Positions 1-9,436 are shown, numbered from the stretch's first letter. The stretch is 64,000 bases of DNA from Cedecea neteri (GCF_000757825.1 NZ_CP009451.1:2914001-2978000), one strand, 5' to 3'. Made by a program: numbers and translations. Notes: generated from the sequence alone by a model not told the origin.

Positions 1-506
1 CAGACTGGCACACCGCGCGCATCATGCGTGAAGCCGTGGCGATTGTGCCGGAAGGGCGCCGCGTTTTCTCCCGCATGACGGTAGAAGAGAACCTGGCGAT
101 GGGCGGCTTTTTTGCCGAGCGTGACCAGTTCCAGGACCGCATTAAGCGCGTCTACGATCTGTTCCCGCGCCTGCACGAGCGCCGTATTCAGCGGGCGGGC
201 ACCATGTCAGGCGGCGAACAGCAGATGCTGGCGATTGGCCGGGCGCTGATGAGCCAGCCGCGTCTGTTGCTGTTAGATGAACCGTCGCTGGGGTTAGCGC
301 CGATCATCATCCAGCAAATCTTCGACACCATCGAGCAGCTGCGCAGCGAAGGAATGACCATCTTCCTCGTGGAGCAGAACGCCAACCAGGCGCTGAAGCT
401 GGCCGACCGGGGCTACGTGCTGGAAAACGGCCACGTGGTGCTGGAAGACACCGGCGATGCGCTGCTGGCGAACGAAGCCGTAAGAAGCGCTTATCTGGGC
501 GGCTAA
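1..506 (+). CDS. livF: LivF, branched-chain amino acid ABC transporter ATPase (5' truncated by window edge)
   Basis: C-terminal two thirds of the second ATPase of the LIV-I/LS high-affinity leucine, isoleucine and valine importer, which works with LivG on the LivHM permease at the inner membrane. The reading frame is open from base 3, so the Walker A region lies outside the window. Visible are the ABC signature (TMSGGEQQMLAIGRA), Walker B with catalytic Glu (LLLLDEPSLGLAP), and the switch histidine region occupied by FLVEQN, as usual for LivF. The protein ends in AYLGG like E. coli LivF. A strong terminator follows, so livF is the last gene of its operon. Assignment by family similarity is very secure. 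Confidence 0.97.
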   Translation, partial: DWHTARIMREAVAIVPEGRRVFSRMTVEENLAMGGFFAERDQFQDRIKRVYDLFPRLHERRIQRAGTMSGGEQQMLAIGRALMSQPRLLLLDEPSLGLAPIIIQQIFDTIEQLRSEGMTIFLVEQNANQALKLADRGYVLENGHVVLEDTGDALLANEAVRSAYLGG

Positions 507-513
507 TAAAAGC

Positions 514-543
514 AAAACGGCAACCTCGGTTGCCGTTTTTTTT
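514..543 (+). terminator. Rho-independent terminator of the liv operon
   Basis: Perfect GC-rich stem (ACGGCAAC / GTTGCCGT, loop CTCG) followed by a run of eight T, starting 8 bases after the livF stop codon. Confidence 0.93.
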
Positions 544-550
544 GTTTGCA

Positions 551-583
551 CCCTCTCCCTGTGGGAGAGGGGCGGGGTGAGGG
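551..583. repeat. REP-like palindrome (CCCTCTCCC family)
   Basis: Inverted repeat CCCTCTCCC-tgt-GGGAGAGGG followed by cGGGGTGAGGG. The same motif recurs in this window at 15421-15443 (interrupted), 28286-28386 (two copies), 32292-32338, 40010-40045 and 45483-45505, always between genes. A partial second copy of its left half (tttgcaccctctgcctgtggg) lies at 604-624, directly against the mobile-element-like sequence. Confidence 0.8.
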
Positions 584-621
584 CATCAGGCAACCCCGTT
601 TTGTTTGCACCCTCTGCCTGT

Positions 622-928
622 GGGCTGTTCCTTAGCTACAAATATGTTCTATGAAAGCTTGGCTAAGGTTCCGCTCACTTCAACTGCAGCTTTACATGCA
701 GCCACGACCTTGTTCCCGGCTCTCATCGCCCCCGGTGATGACCCAACTCAGGCGGGGTTGAGCTGTCGGGAACAGCGAAAGAGAGCGATCGTCGGGAACG
801 AATCGCGAACGACCCCGACTGTTTGGGTGATAGCCGGTGGGTTTACCGCTTCAGCGGCGATGAGCTCGCCGGGCGCCAGGGTTGCCAGGAAGATGTTGGA
901 AGGAAAATGTGTATAAGAAGTAGCTCCC
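622..928. mobile_element. Small non-autonomous element (MITE-like), copy 1, with Tn5-like ends
   Basis: The livF-ugpB gap has no credible gene up to the ugp promoter. It holds a 307-base block that starts GGGCTGTTCCTTAGCTACAAAT and whose right end, read on the other strand, is GGGAGCTACTTCTTATACACAT. Both resemble the Tn5/IS50 mosaic-end pattern CTGTCTCTTATACACA. An internal 82-base core (699-780) is an imperfect hairpin (GTTCCCGGCTC...GAGCTGTCGGGAAC) and matches 8683-8764 with about five differences. No transposase is encoded; the 103-codon ORF inside it (605-916) has no recognisable family. No target duplication is visible, so the ends are approximate. Confidence 0.6.
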
Positions 929-984
929 TGCAGGCAGAAAGAAAATATATCTCCCGTCGACGACGAAACATTTCATTCACTCCG

Positions 985-1040
985 CTGTAACTATTCTGTC
1001 ATCCAGCCGTTATTTTTCTGTCATTCGAGCGTGTCATGTT
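985..1040 (+). promoter_or_regulatory. PhoB boxes upstream of ugpB
   Basis: Direct repeats of the Pho-box half site CTGTCAT: CTGTAAC at 985 and CTGTCAT at 996 are exactly 11 bases apart, as PhoB dimers need. A further CTGTCAT lies at 1018, followed by GTGTCAT at 1031. This matches the phosphate-starvation control known for E. coli ugpBAECQ. E. coli ugp also has a CRP-dependent promoter, which I could not place here. Confidence 0.8.
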
Positions 1041-1099
1041 ACCTCGCGAGCATAAAACGCGTGATTTCGCGCATCCGGCACAACAAGAGAGATAACCGA

Positions 1100-2416
1100 A
1101 TGACATCGTTACGACACACAGCTTTAGCGCTGACGCTTGGTCTGGCATTTGCCTCCCAGGCGATGGCCGTTACCACGATTCCTTTCTGGCATTCAATGGA
1201 CGGGGAACTGGGTAAAGAAGTGGATTCTCTGGCAAACCGTTTCAACGAAACGCACCCTGATTACAAAATTGTGCCGGTTTATAAAGGCAACTACGAACAG
1301 AGCCTGGCGGCGGGCATCGCGGCATACCGTTCCGGTAACGCCCCGGCCATCCTGCAGGTGTATGAAGTCGGCACCGCGACCATGATGGCTTCTAAAGCGA
1401 TCAAGCCGGTCTACGAAGTGTTCAAAGATGCGGGTATCAGCTTCGACGAGTCTCAGTTTGTACCGACCGTGGCCGGTTACTACACCGACTCCAAAACGGG
1501 CCACCTGCTGTCCCAGCCTTTCAACAGCTCCACTCCGGTGCTGTACTACAACAAAGACGCTTTCAAGAAAGCTGGCCTGAACCCGGATCAGCCGCCTAAA
1601 ACCTGGCAGGATGTGGCTGACTACAGCGCCAAACTGCGCGCAGCGGGCATGAAGTGCGGCTACGCCAGCGGCTGGCAGGGTTGGATCCAACTGGAGAACT
1701 TCAGCGCCTGGCACGGCCTGCCGTTTGCGACCAAAAACAACGGCTTTGACGGCACCGACGCAGTTCTGGAGTTCAACAAACCTGAGCAGGTGAAACACAT
1801 TGCCCTGCTGGAAGCGATGAACAAGAAAGGCGACTTCACCTATTACGGGCGTAAAGACGAGTCCACCGAGAAGTTCTACAACGGCGACTGCGCGATCACT
1901 ACCGCGTCTTCCGGCTCCCTGGCTGACATCCGTCAGTACGCGAAATTCAACTACGGCGTAGGCATGATGCCTTACGACGCAGACGTGAAAGGCGCTCCAC
2001 AGAACGCCATCATCGGCGGTGCAAGCCTGTGGGTGATGCAGGGCAAAGACAAGCCTACCTATACCGGCGTGGCCGAGTTCATGCAATTCCTGGCTAAGCC
2101 AGAAATCGCCGCTGAATGGCACCAGAAAACCGGCTACCTGCCGATCACGACCGCCGCTTACGACCTGACTCGTAAAGAAGGCTTCTACGACAAGAACCCG
2201 GGTGCGGATACCGCCACTCGCCAGATGCTGAACAAGCCGCCGTTGCCGTTCACCAAAGGCCTGCGTCTGGGCAACATGCCGCAGATCCGTACCGTGGTTG
2301 ACGAAGAGCTGGAGTCTGTCTGGACCGGTAAGAAAACGCCTCAGCAGGCGCTGGACGCCTCCGTTGAGCGTGGTAACCAGCTGCTGCGCCGCTTCGAGCA
2401 GTCTACCAAGTCTTAA
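1100..2416 (+). CDS. ugpB: UgpB, periplasmic sn-glycerol-3-phosphate-binding protein
   Basis: Solute-binding protein of the Ugp ABC importer, which takes up glycerol-3-phosphate and glycerophosphodiesters as phosphate sources. The start at 1100 gives 438 residues, the E. coli length, and begins directly with a Sec signal peptide ([17 protein letters not shown]..., predicted cleavage after AMA, residue 23). An upstream ATG in the same frame at 1031 would add 23 residues before the signal peptide and is rejected. The mature protein has the family 1 extracellular solute-binding fold (IPFWHSM near the N-terminus; [13 protein letters not shown]). First gene of ugpBAECQ, directly downstream of Pho boxes. 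The gap to ugpA is 117 bases and holds hairpins. Confidence 0.97.
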   Translation: MTSLRHTALALTLGLAFASQAMAVTTIPFWHSMDGELGKEVDSLANRFNETHPDYKIVPVYKGNYEQSLAAGIAAYRSGNAPAILQVYEVGTATMMASKAIKPVYEVFKDAGISFDESQFVPTVAGYYTDSKTGHLLSQPFNSSTPVLYYNKDAFKKAGLNPDQPPKTWQDVADYSAKLRAAGMKCGYASGWQGWIQLENFSAWHGLPFATKNNGFDGTDAVLEFNKPEQVKHIALLEAMNKKGDFTYYGRKDESTEKFYNGDCAITTASSGSLADIRQYAKFNYGVGMMPYDADVKGAPQNAIIGGASLWVMQGKDKPTYTGVAEFMQFLAKPEIAAEWHQKTGYLPITTAAYDLTRKEGFYDKNPGADTATRQMLNKPPLPFTKGLRLGNMPQIRTVVDEELESVWTGKKTPQQALDASVERGNQLLRRFEQSTKS

Positions 2417-2419
2417 GTT

Positions 2420-2482
2420 CTACCCTCGCTCTCACCCGAAAGGGAGGGAGCAGAGTACGGCGCTCTCTGTCAAAGGAGAGCG
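2420..2482. repeat. Intercistronic hairpins between ugpB and ugpA
   Basis: Degenerate REP-like block (CCCTCGCTCTCACCCGAAAG followed by GGAGGGAGC) and a second hairpin CGCTCTC-tgtcaaag-GAGAGCG (2460-2482). This arrangement, between a binding-protein gene and its permease genes, commonly stabilises the upstream mRNA so that the binding protein is made in excess; that role is inferred here. Confidence 0.6.
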
Positions 2483-2533
2483 TTGTGCTGAGGGGCAAAG
2501 CATCGCCTGTAATAACATTAATCGAGTAACCCT

Positions 2534-3421
2534 ATGTCATCATCTCGCCCGGTGTTCCGTTCAAGTTGGCTACCCTATGCGCTGGTCCTGCCGCAGCTGA
2601 TCATCACCGTCATTTTCTTTATCTGGCCAGCGGGTGAAGCCCTCTGGTACTCGCTGCAAAACCTTGACCCGTTTGGTCTGTCCAGCCACTTTGTTGGCCT
2701 GGATAACTTCGTGCAGCTGTTCCACGATAGCTACTATCTGGACTCTTTCTACACCACCATAATCTTCAGTGGCCTGGTGGCGGGCTGCGGGCTTCTGGCT
2801 TCGCTGTTCTTCGCCGCGCTGGTGGATTATGTGGTGCGCGGCAGCCGTCTTTATCAGACGCTGATGCTGCTGCCCTACGCCGTAGCGCCCGCCATTGCCG
2901 CGGTGCTGTGGATTTTCCTGTTCAACCCAGGGCGCGGGCTGATTACCCACGTACTGGAAGAGTTTGGCTATAACTGGAACCACGCGCAAAACAGCGGCCA
3001 GGCGATGTTCCTGGTGGTGTTTGCCTCCGTGTGGAAGCAGATCAGCTACAACTTCCTGTTCTTCTTCGCCGCCCTGCAGTCGATTCCGCGCTCGCTGGTG
3101 GAAGCCGCAGCGATTGATGGAGCCGGCCCCGTGCGCCGCTTCTTCTTTATCTCGCTGCCGCTTATCGCCCCGGTGAGCTTCTTCCTGCTGGTGGTGAACC
3201 TGGTGTATGCCTTCTTCGACACCTTCCCGGTGATTGACGCGGCAACCGGCGGTGGCCCGGTGCAGGCAACCACCACGCTTATCTACAAGATTTATCGCGA
3301 AGGGTTTGCCGGGTTGGATCTCTCTTCCTCGGCGGCGCAATCGGTGGTGCTGATGCTGCTGGTTATTGTCCTGACGGTGGTTCAGTTCCGCTTCGTTGAA
3401 CGTAAGGTGCGCTACCAATGA
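2534..3421 (+). CDS. ugpA: UgpA, glycerol-3-phosphate ABC transporter permease
   Basis: Inner-membrane permease of the MalF/UgpA type, 295 residues, the same length as E. coli UgpA. It has about six hydrophobic segments (the first at roughly residues 14-35, [20 protein letters not shown]) and the cytoplasmic EAA loop, seen as [21 protein letters not shown] at about residues 191-211, which docks onto UgpC. It pairs with UgpE to form the channel. The stop codon overlaps the ugpE start (ATGA), which implies translational coupling. No odd features. Confidence 0.97.
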   Translation: MSSSRPVFRSSWLPYALVLPQLIITVIFFIWPAGEALWYSLQNLDPFGLSSHFVGLDNFVQLFHDSYYLDSFYTTIIFSGLVAGCGLLASLFFAALVDYVVRGSRLYQTLMLLPYAVAPAIAAVLWIFLFNPGRGLITHVLEEFGYNWNHAQNSGQAMFLVVFASVWKQISYNFLFFFAALQSIPRSLVEAAAIDGAGPVRRFFFISLPLIAPVSFFLLVVNLVYAFFDTFPVIDAATGGGPVQATTTLIYKIYREGFAGLDLSSSAAQSVVLMLLVIVLTVVQFRFVERKVRYQ

Positions 3422-4263
3422 TTGAGAACCGTCGCGGGCTGACTATCTTCAGCCACACCATGCTGATTCTGGGCATCATCGTCATTCTGTTCCCGCTGTA
3501 CGTGGCGTTTGTTGCCGCGACGCTGGATAACAAAGCGGTATTCGACACGCCGATGACGCTGATCCCCGGCACTCATCTGTGGGAAAACATTAGCTACATC
3601 TGGACTAACGGCGTGGCGGTCAACAGCGCGCCGTTCAGCAGCCTGCTGTTTAACAGCACGGTGATGGCGCTGGTGATCACCATCGGTAAAATCGCCGTGT
3701 CGATGCTGTCGGCTTTCGCCATCGTCTGGTTCCGCTTCCCGCTGCGTAACCTGTTCTTCTGGATGATCTTTATCACCCTGATGCTGCCGGTCGAAGTGCG
3801 TATTTTCCCGACGGTTGAGGTTATCTCTAACCTGAAAATGCTGGACAGCTACACCGGCCTGACGCTGCCGCTGATGGCGTCGGCCACGGCCACGTTCCTG
3901 TTTCGCCAGTTTTTCATGACGCTGCCAGACGAGCTGATGGAAGCGGCCCGCATCGACGGCGCCTCGCCGATGCGCTTTTTCTTCGACATCGTGCTGCCGC
4001 TGTCCAAAACCAACCTGGCGGCGCTGTTCGTGATCACCTTTATCTACGGCTGGAACCAGTATCTCTGGCCGCTGCTGATTATCACCGATGCTGACCTCGG
4101 CACCGCCGTGGCGGGGATCAAGGGCATGATTGCCAGCGGTGATGGCGTCACGCAGTGGAACCAGGTCATGGCAGCGATGCTGCTGACGCTCGTCCCACCG
4201 GTTGTTATCGTTTTAGTTATGCAGCGCGCCTTTGTGCGTGGTCTGGTTGATAGTGAGAAATAG
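3418..4263 (+). CDS. ugpE: UgpE, glycerol-3-phosphate ABC transporter permease
   Basis: Second permease subunit, 281 residues, of the MalG/UgpE type. It has an N-terminal hydrophobic segment at about residues 11-33 and a typical EAA motif ([21 protein letters not shown], centred near residue 187) that contacts the ATPase. The start overlaps the ugpA stop by four bases and the gene ends three bases before ugpC, so the operon is tightly packed. Length and sequence follow E. coli UgpE closely. Confidence 0.97.
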   Translation: MIENRRGLTIFSHTMLILGIIVILFPLYVAFVAATLDNKAVFDTPMTLIPGTHLWENISYIWTNGVAVNSAPFSSLLFNSTVMALVITIGKIAVSMLSAFAIVWFRFPLRNLFFWMIFITLMLPVEVRIFPTVEVISNLKMLDSYTGLTLPLMASATATFLFRQFFMTLPDELMEAARIDGASPMRFFFDIVLPLSKTNLAALFVITFIYGWNQYLWPLLIITDADLGTAVAGIKGMIASGDGVTQWNQVMAAMLLTLVPPVVIVLVMQRAFVRGLVDSEK

Positions 4264-4266
4264 CCC

Positions 4267-5337
4267 ATGGCTGGTTTAAAATTACAGGCAGTAACCAAGA
4301 GCTGGGACGGTAAAACCCAGGTAATTCAGCCGCTGACGGTTGACGTTGCGGACGGCGAGTTCATCGTGATGGTCGGGCCTTCCGGCTGCGGTAAATCTAC
4401 GCTGCTACGTATGGTGGCCGGGCTGGAGCAGGTGACCAGCGGCGATATCTGGATTGACAGCCAGCGCGTCACCGACATGGAACCCAAAGAGCGCGGCATC
4501 GCGATGGTGTTTCAGAACTATGCGCTCTACCCGCACATGACGGTAGAAGAGAACATGGCCTGGGGCCTGAAAATCCGTGGCCTGGGCAAAGAGCAGATCC
4601 GCCTGAAGGTGCTGGAAGCCGCTCGTATTCTGGAGCTGGATGCGCTGCTGACCCGCCGCCCGCGAGAGCTTTCCGGCGGCCAGCGTCAGCGCGTCGCCAT
4701 GGGCCGCGCCATCGTGCGTGACCCGGCGGTATTCCTGTTCGACGAACCGCTGTCAAACCTTGATGCCAAGCTGCGCGTGCAGATGCGTCTTGAACTTCAG
4801 CAGCTTCACCGCCGCCTGAAAACCACCAGCTTGTACGTGACGCACGACCAGGTGGAAGCGATGACCCTCGCCCAGCGCGTGATGGTGATGAACAAAGGTA
4901 TTGCGGAGCAAATTGGTACGCCAGTTGAGGTTTACGAACGTCCTGCCAGCCGCTTTGTGGCAAGCTTTATCGGCTCGCCGGCGATGAACCTGCTGGATGG
5001 AAATATCAGCATCGATGGTTCACGCTTTGAGCTGAACGGCGGCGATGCGCTGCCGATGGGTAGCCAGCGTTTACAGTGGGTTGGCCGCCCGATGACGCTG
5101 GGTATCCGCCCGGAACATATTGCGATAAGCTCTCAGGAAGCAGGTGGCATACCGATCCTGGTGGAAACCCTTGAAATGCTGGGCGCTGATAACCTGGTCC
5201 ACGGCCGCTGGGGTGGGCAAAAGGTGGTGATTCGCCTTGGGCACCAGGAACGCCCGCAGCCGGGCACTACGCTCTGGGTTCATCTGCCGGAAGAACATCT
5301 GCACTTTTTTGATGGCAAAAACGGACAACGTTTATGA
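4267..5337 (+). CDS. ugpC: UgpC, glycerol-3-phosphate ABC transporter ATPase
   Basis: ATPase of the Ugp importer, 356 residues. Walker [10 protein letters not shown] lies at residues 37-45, signature LSGGQ at 135-139, Walker B VFLFDE at 155-160, and the switch histidine in [10 protein letters not shown]. The C-terminal third is the MalK-type TOBE/regulatory domain (GIRPEHI). In E. coli, UgpC is close enough to MalK for the two ATPases to be partly interchangeable. The gene overlaps ugpQ by ATGA. Confident by full-length family match. Confidence 0.97.
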   Translation: MAGLKLQAVTKSWDGKTQVIQPLTVDVADGEFIVMVGPSGCGKSTLLRMVAGLEQVTSGDIWIDSQRVTDMEPKERGIAMVFQNYALYPHMTVEENMAWGLKIRGLGKEQIRLKVLEAARILELDALLTRRPRELSGGQRQRVAMGRAIVRDPAVFLFDEPLSNLDAKLRVQMRLELQQLHRRLKTTSLYVTHDQVEAMTLAQRVMVMNKGIAEQIGTPVEVYERPASRFVASFIGSPAMNLLDGNISIDGSRFELNGGDALPMGSQRLQWVGRPMTLGIRPEHIAISSQEAGGIPILVETLEMLGADNLVHGRWGGQKVVIRLGHQERPQPGTTLWVHLPEEHLHFFDGKNGQRL

Positions 5338-6074
5338 GCAACTGGCCCTATCCAAAAATCGTCGCCCACCGTGGCGGCGGTAAGCTGGCACCGGAAAATA
5401 CCCTCGCGGCAATCGACGTGGGGGCACGTTACGGCCACACGATGATTGAGTTTGACGCCAAGCTGTCCCGCGACGGGCAAATTTTCCTGCTGCACGACGA
5501 CACGCTTGAGCGCACCAGCAACGGCTGGGGCATTGCCGGCGAGCTGAGCTGGGACAATCTGTTGAAGGTTGACGCCGGAAGCTGGTTCAGCCGTGAATTT
5601 GCCGGTGAGCCGCTGCCGCTGCTTTCTCAGGTGGCCGAGCGTTGTAAACAGCACGGCATGATGGCAAATATCGAGATTAAACCAACCACCGGGCTGGAAA
5701 CAGAAACCGGGAAAGTGGTCGCTCTGGCGGCTCGGGAACTGTGGGCCGGGCAAACGGCACCGCTGCTTTCTTCTTTCGAGGTTGAGGCCCTGGAAGCCGC
5801 CCAGCTTGCGGCGCCTGAACTGCCTCGCGGCCTGCTGCTGGATGAATGGCGTGATGACTGGCAGGAGCTGACCACGCGCTTACAGTGCGTGTCTATTCAC
5901 CTGAATCATCAGCTGTTAGATGAGGCTCGGGTGAAGGCGCTGAAAGCGGCCGGATTGTACATTCTGGTGTATACCGTGAACGTTCCCCACCGCGCGGCCG
6001 TGCTGCTACAGTGGGGCGTCGATGCTATCTGTACCGATCGCATCGACGAGATAGGCCCGAACTTCTCCGCATAA
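5334..6074 (+). CDS. ugpQ: UgpQ, cytosolic glycerophosphodiester phosphodiesterase
   Basis: Hydrolyses glycerophosphodiesters brought in by UgpBAEC to glycerol-3-phosphate and the alcohol. It is 246 residues long and lacks a signal peptide, unlike periplasmic GlpQ. GDPD motifs are present: catalytic His12 in [14 protein letters not shown], the metal-binding [10 protein letters not shown], and the second catalytic His in [12 protein letters not shown]. Last gene of the operon. It ends four bases before the convergent yhhA stop, with no obvious terminator in the gap. Confidence 0.97.
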   Translation: MSNWPYPKIVAHRGGGKLAPENTLAAIDVGARYGHTMIEFDAKLSRDGQIFLLHDDTLERTSNGWGIAGELSWDNLLKVDAGSWFSREFAGEPLPLLSQVAERCKQHGMMANIEIKPTTGLETETGKVVALAARELWAGQTAPLLSSFEVEALEAAQLAAPELPRGLLLDEWRDDWQELTTRLQCVSIHLNHQLLDEARVKALKAAGLYILVYTVNVPHRAAVLLQWGVDAICTDRIDEIGPNFSA

Positions 6075-6078
6075 CGCC

Positions 6079-6444
6079 TTACGGCGTGACCGGCGGCGGC
6101 AGCGTTGAACCACTTTGCTTCAGCATGCCGCCGCTATTCCCTTTTAGCATCCCACCATTGGTGTTCGGCAACGGCTGCTGGCTCATGCCCGGCTGCGACT
6201 GCAGGACGCGCTGCTGATTGTTGTTGAGCTGCGTCTGAAGCTGCTGTTGCTGTAGCTGATTTTGCGATTGTCTCTGCTGTTTTAACATCCCCTGCTGTTG
6301 GGATTGCTGCGTTTGCATTTGCGTCAGCATCCGCTGCTGGCTCGGGTTCTGATAGCCCGGCTGGTTAGGGTTGTTGGTGGTGTTGAGCGGCTGTGCGAGC
6401 GCGGTTAGCGGCAGCAAGGCTGCCAGAAGCCATACCTTTTTCAT
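6079..6444 (-). CDS. yhhA: YhhA-like secreted Gln/Asn-rich protein (DUF2756)
   Basis: Small exported protein of unknown function, 121 residues, shorter than my recollection of E. coli YhhA (about 146). It has a clear signal peptide ([17 protein letters not shown], cleavage before QP). The mature part is low complexity: glutamine, asparagine and serine rich, with QQ and QQQ tracts around residues 40-80, and a C-terminus with repeated GGMLK followed by LPPPVTP. Position between ugpQ and ggt is conserved in enterics. The Shine-Dalgarno GGGAGGAGATAAC precedes the ATG. The reaction or partner cannot be read from the sequence. Confidence 0.85.
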   Translation of the reverse strand: MKKVWLLAALLPLTALAQPLNTTNNPNQPGYQNPSQQRMLTQMQTQQSQQQGMLKQQRQSQNQLQQQQLQTQLNNNQQRVLQSQPGMSQQPLPNTNGGMLKGNSGGMLKQSGSTLPPPVTP

Positions 6445-6566
6445 CGTTATCTCCTCCCGTCAGGGGTTCCCCTAAGTTTACTCGGTTTCCTTCATCACGA
6501 TGATTATTTCGGATTTGTGAACCAGGATTAAGCGGGGACTTTCCCCGGGTAAATGAGGATATAACG

Positions 6567-8309
6567 ATGATAAAGCAGTGGAAAATTTTGCGCTGGGTCG
6601 CCATTCCGGCGCTGACTATCGGGCTGTGCTTGACGGTGATTGCCGCTCCTCCGCCGGTCTCCTATGGCGTGGAAATGGACGTTTACCATCCGGTGCGCGC
6701 TGAGCACGGCATGGTAGCTTCGGTGGATGCGGCGGCGACTCAGGTTGGCGTCGATATCTTAAAGCAGGGCGGTAACGCAGTGGATGCTGCGGTTGCCGTA
6801 GGTTATGCCCTTGCGGTCACGCACCCGCAGGCGGGCAACATCGGCGGCGGCGGTTTTATGATGCTGCGCACCAAAGACGGCAAAACGACCGCTATCGACT
6901 TCCGGGAAATGGCGCCGGAAAAGGCCAGCCGGGATATGTTCCTCGACGATAAAGGTAATGCCGATAGCAAGAAATCGCTAACGTCGCACCTTGCCTCCGG
7001 CACGCCGGGCACCGTGGCCGGGTTTAGCCTGGCTTTGGAAAAGTACGGCACCCTGCCGCTAAACAAAGTGGTGCAGCCCGCCATTAAGCTGGCGCGGGAC
7101 GGCTTCATAGTGAACGATGCGCTGGCAGATGACCTGAAACAGTACGGCGCCGAAGTGATCCCGAACCATGCCAACAGCAAGGCTATTTTCTGGAAAGCGG
7201 ACGGAGAGCCGCTGCAGAAAGGCGACAAGCTGGTGCAGGCCAACCTCGCGAAAAGCCTGGAAATGATTGCTGAGCAGGGGCCGGATGCCTTCTATAAAGG
7301 GGCGATTGCCGACCAGATTACCGAAGAGATGGCAAAGAACGGCGGGCTGATAAGCAAGGCGGATTTAGCCAACTACAAGGCGATTGAGCGCCAGCCCGTC
7401 AGCGGCGAATACCGTGGCTATGAAGTCTATTCCATGCCGCCGCCGTCCTCCGGCGGGATCCACATCGTGCAGATCCTCAATATCCTTGAAAACTTCGATC
7501 TGGCGAAGTACGGCTTTGGCAGCGCGGACACCCTGCAGATCATGGCCGAGGCGGAGAAATATGCCTACGCGGATCGCTCGGAATACCTTGGTGACCCGGA
7601 CTTCGTCAAGGTGCCCTGGCAGGCGCTGACCAGCAAGGCTTATGCCAAATCGCTGGCCGGGAAAATTGATATCAACAAGGCTCGTCCGTCGAGCGATATC
7701 AAGCCGGGTAACCTGGCCCCGTACGAAAGTAACCAGACCACGCATTTCTCCGTCGTGGATAAAGACGGCAATGCGGTGGCGGTGACCTATACGTTGAATA
7801 CCACCTTCGGCACCGGGATTGTCGCCGGTAACACCGGCATCCTGATGAACAACCAGATGGATGATTTCTCCGCCAAACCGGGCGTGCCGAACGTTTACGG
7901 GCTGGTGGGCGGGGAGGCCAACGCCGTGGGGCCACACAAACGCCCGTTATCTTCTATGTCGCCCACTATCGTGGTGAAAGACGGGAAAACCTGGCTGGTA
8001 ACCGGCAGTCCCGGCGGGAGCCGAATTATCACTACCGTGCTGCAAATGGTAGTAAACAGCATTGATTTTGGCATGAACGTGGCAGAAGCGACCAATGCGC
8101 CACGCTTCCATCACCAGTGGTTGCCTGACGAGCTGCGGGTGGAGAAAGGCTTTAGCCCGGATACGCTTCGGTTACTGAAAGAGAAAGGGCAGAACGTCGA
8201 AGTGAAGGCCGCGATGGGCAGCACACAGAGCATTATGATTGCGCCCGATGGGAAGCTGTATGGCGCGTCCGATCCGCGTTCAGTGGATGATTTAACCGCG
8301 GGGTATTGA
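6567..8309 (+). CDS. ggt: Gamma-glutamyltranspeptidase (periplasmic)
   Basis: Periplasmic Ntn hydrolase that removes the gamma-glutamyl group of glutathione and transfers it to water or amino acids. 580 residues, close to E. coli Ggt. The N-terminus is a signal peptide (hydrophobic residues about 11-26). The autoprocessing site is visible: the nucleophile Thr381 starts TTHFSVVDKDG and becomes residue 1 of the small subunit (381-580). The downstream SPGGSRIITTVLQM oxyanion region and the DDFSAKPG lid are intact. Standard gene order yhhA-ggt-yhhY is kept. Downstream lies the second small element rather than a visible terminator. Confidence 0.97.
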   Translation: MIKQWKILRWVAIPALTIGLCLTVIAAPPPVSYGVEMDVYHPVRAEHGMVASVDAAATQVGVDILKQGGNAVDAAVAVGYALAVTHPQAGNIGGGGFMMLRTKDGKTTAIDFREMAPEKASRDMFLDDKGNADSKKSLTSHLASGTPGTVAGFSLALEKYGTLPLNKVVQPAIKLARDGFIVNDALADDLKQYGAEVIPNHANSKAIFWKADGEPLQKGDKLVQANLAKSLEMIAEQGPDAFYKGAIADQITEEMAKNGGLISKADLANYKAIERQPVSGEYRGYEVYSMPPPSSGGIHIVQILNILENFDLAKYGFGSADTLQIMAEAEKYAYADRSEYLGDPDFVKVPWQALTSKAYAKSLAGKIDINKARPSSDIKPGNLAPYESNQTTHFSVVDKDGNAVAVTYTLNTTFGTGIVAGNTGILMNNQMDDFSAKPGVPNVYGLVGGEANAVGPHKRPLSSMSPTIVVKDGKTWLVTGSPGGSRIITTVLQMVVNSIDFGMNVAEATNAPRFHHQWLPDELRVEKGFSPDTLRLLKEKGQNVEVKAAMGSTQSIMIAPDGKLYGASDPRSVDDLTAGY

Positions 8310-8329
8310 TTGCCTTCTTCTCCATGCGG

Positions 8330-8801
8330 GGGCTGTCTCTTAGACACAAATACCGACGATTGTGCAGGGCTGGTTAATATTCCGTTCACTTCCAGCGCTG
8401 TTTCATATTTAGCCACTGCACCGGTGAACGTCTCGGGAGAATCACCGTCATTCCCCCGAGACCCCGGACTCCCGGCCAAATAAATCGCCGCAAGCGGTAA
8501 ACCTCCGTTTTATCTCCCAGTCCTGGGTCGGCTGAGACGCGTTCCCGACGCTCTCAGCCTCCGGCCGTTCCCGACGTCCGGACCCTGGCCAGTCGGAGAG
8601 AAAACGGAGGCGATTTAAGCCGGAACCGAGCCTCGCTTTTTGTTCCCAGCCACGCTGAAAGTCACTGTCGCTTCAAGACTTACAGCCACGTCCTTGTTCC
8701 CGGCTCTCATCGCCCCCGGTTATGACCCAACTTAGGCGGGGTTGAGCTGCCGGGAGCAGCGAAAGATATTCTCCGAGAAAATAGGGTATAGGAGACAGCC
8801 C
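8330..8801. mobile_element. Small non-autonomous element (MITE-like), copy 2, with Tn5-like ends
   Basis: Occupies nearly the whole ggt-yhhY gap and codes for nothing recognisable. The left end GGGCTGTCTCTTAGACACAA and the reverse complement of the right end, GGGCTGTCTCCTATACCC, form terminal inverted repeats close to the Tn5/IS50 mosaic end. Core 8683-8764 matches copy 1 (699-780). A middle module (about 8415-8640), placed differently in copy 1, holds inverted repeats: 8481-8516 against 8596-8618, and GGCTGAGA/TCTCAGCC at 8530-8559. The ends are better preserved than in copy 1. No 9-base target duplication is evident. Confidence 0.65.
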
Positions 8802-8816
8802 AGGTGAGGGCTAAAA

Positions 8817-9314
8817 TCACCCCGGCTTAAAACGTGCCATAAAATAGGCATCCACATACTCGCCGTCGCGCAGCGCGAAGAGCTTCCCGGTACCTTCCAC
8901 CTCGAAGCCAAACTTGCGGTACACCGCCAGCGCCGGGGCGTTATCGGTATAGACCGTCAGCTCAATGCGCTCGACGCGAAGCCACTTATCGCACAGGGCA
9001 ATCATTTCTTTCAGCAAAGCTGAAGCGATGCCTTTTCCCTGATGATCGTAATGCACGCCCATGCCGAAGGTGGCAACGTGGCTGCGGCGCGGAGACTGCT
9101 CCACCGTGAGCGTTAGCTGCCCCACAATCTCATCGCCGATGCACGCCACCAAATGTCGGCTTCCTGGTCTGGGGTCGGTAATTCGATCATGCCAGGCTTT
9201 TAGAGGAGGATGAGGTAGCTGTAGCGTGTCGCGGTAAAGCGCCGGATGGGCATACATTTTCTGTAAAGCTTCCGCATCGCCAGGTTCGGCGTGACGCACA
9301 ACAACTGATTTCAT
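8817..9314 (-). CDS. yhhY: YhhY, GNAT-family N-acetyltransferase
   Basis: Gcn5-related N-acetyltransferase of 165 residues. The acetyl-CoA-binding motif A is seen as HQGKGIASALL at about residues 91-101, with the preceding strand ATFGMGVHYD. E. coli YhhY (also called AaaT) is reported to acetylate free amino acids such as phenylalanine and methionine; this homologue probably does the same, but substrate is inferred. It ends 16 bases from the mobile-like element and is divergent from ryhB. The start codon follows a GAGGAGAAAAGG Shine-Dalgarno. Confidence 0.92.
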   Translation of the reverse strand: MKSVVVRHAEPGDAEALQKMYAHPALYRDTLQLPHPPLKAWHDRITDPRPGSRHLVACIGDEIVGQLTLTVEQSPRRSHVATFGMGVHYDHQGKGIASALLKEMIALCDKWLRVERIELTVYTDNAPALAVYRKFGFEVEGTGKLFALRDGEYVDAYFMARFKPG

Positions 9315-9411
9315 CCTTTTCTCCTCAATGAGTTATGGAAAACCTTTTAAACATCATTGACTTTGAACCGCAAGTCAACGCTATTTTTTTCAAAAAACAC
9401 TTTACAAGTGC

Positions 9412-9430
9412 GAATGATAATGATTATTAT
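9412..9430 (+). promoter_or_regulatory. Fur box of the ryhB promoter
   Basis: GAATGATAATGATTATTAT is a strong match to the 19-base Fur consensus (GATAATGATAATCATTATC) and ends 6 bases before the predicted RyhB 5' end. This predicts iron-dependent repression of RyhB. Confidence 0.9.
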
Positions 9431-9436
9431 TGCCAT

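Noticed and set aside
605..916. 103-codon ORF downstream of livF
   Set aside because: It lies almost wholly inside the structured repeat element, has no Shine-Dalgarno or recognisable domain, and its core is a hairpin shared with non-coding sequence at 8683-8764.
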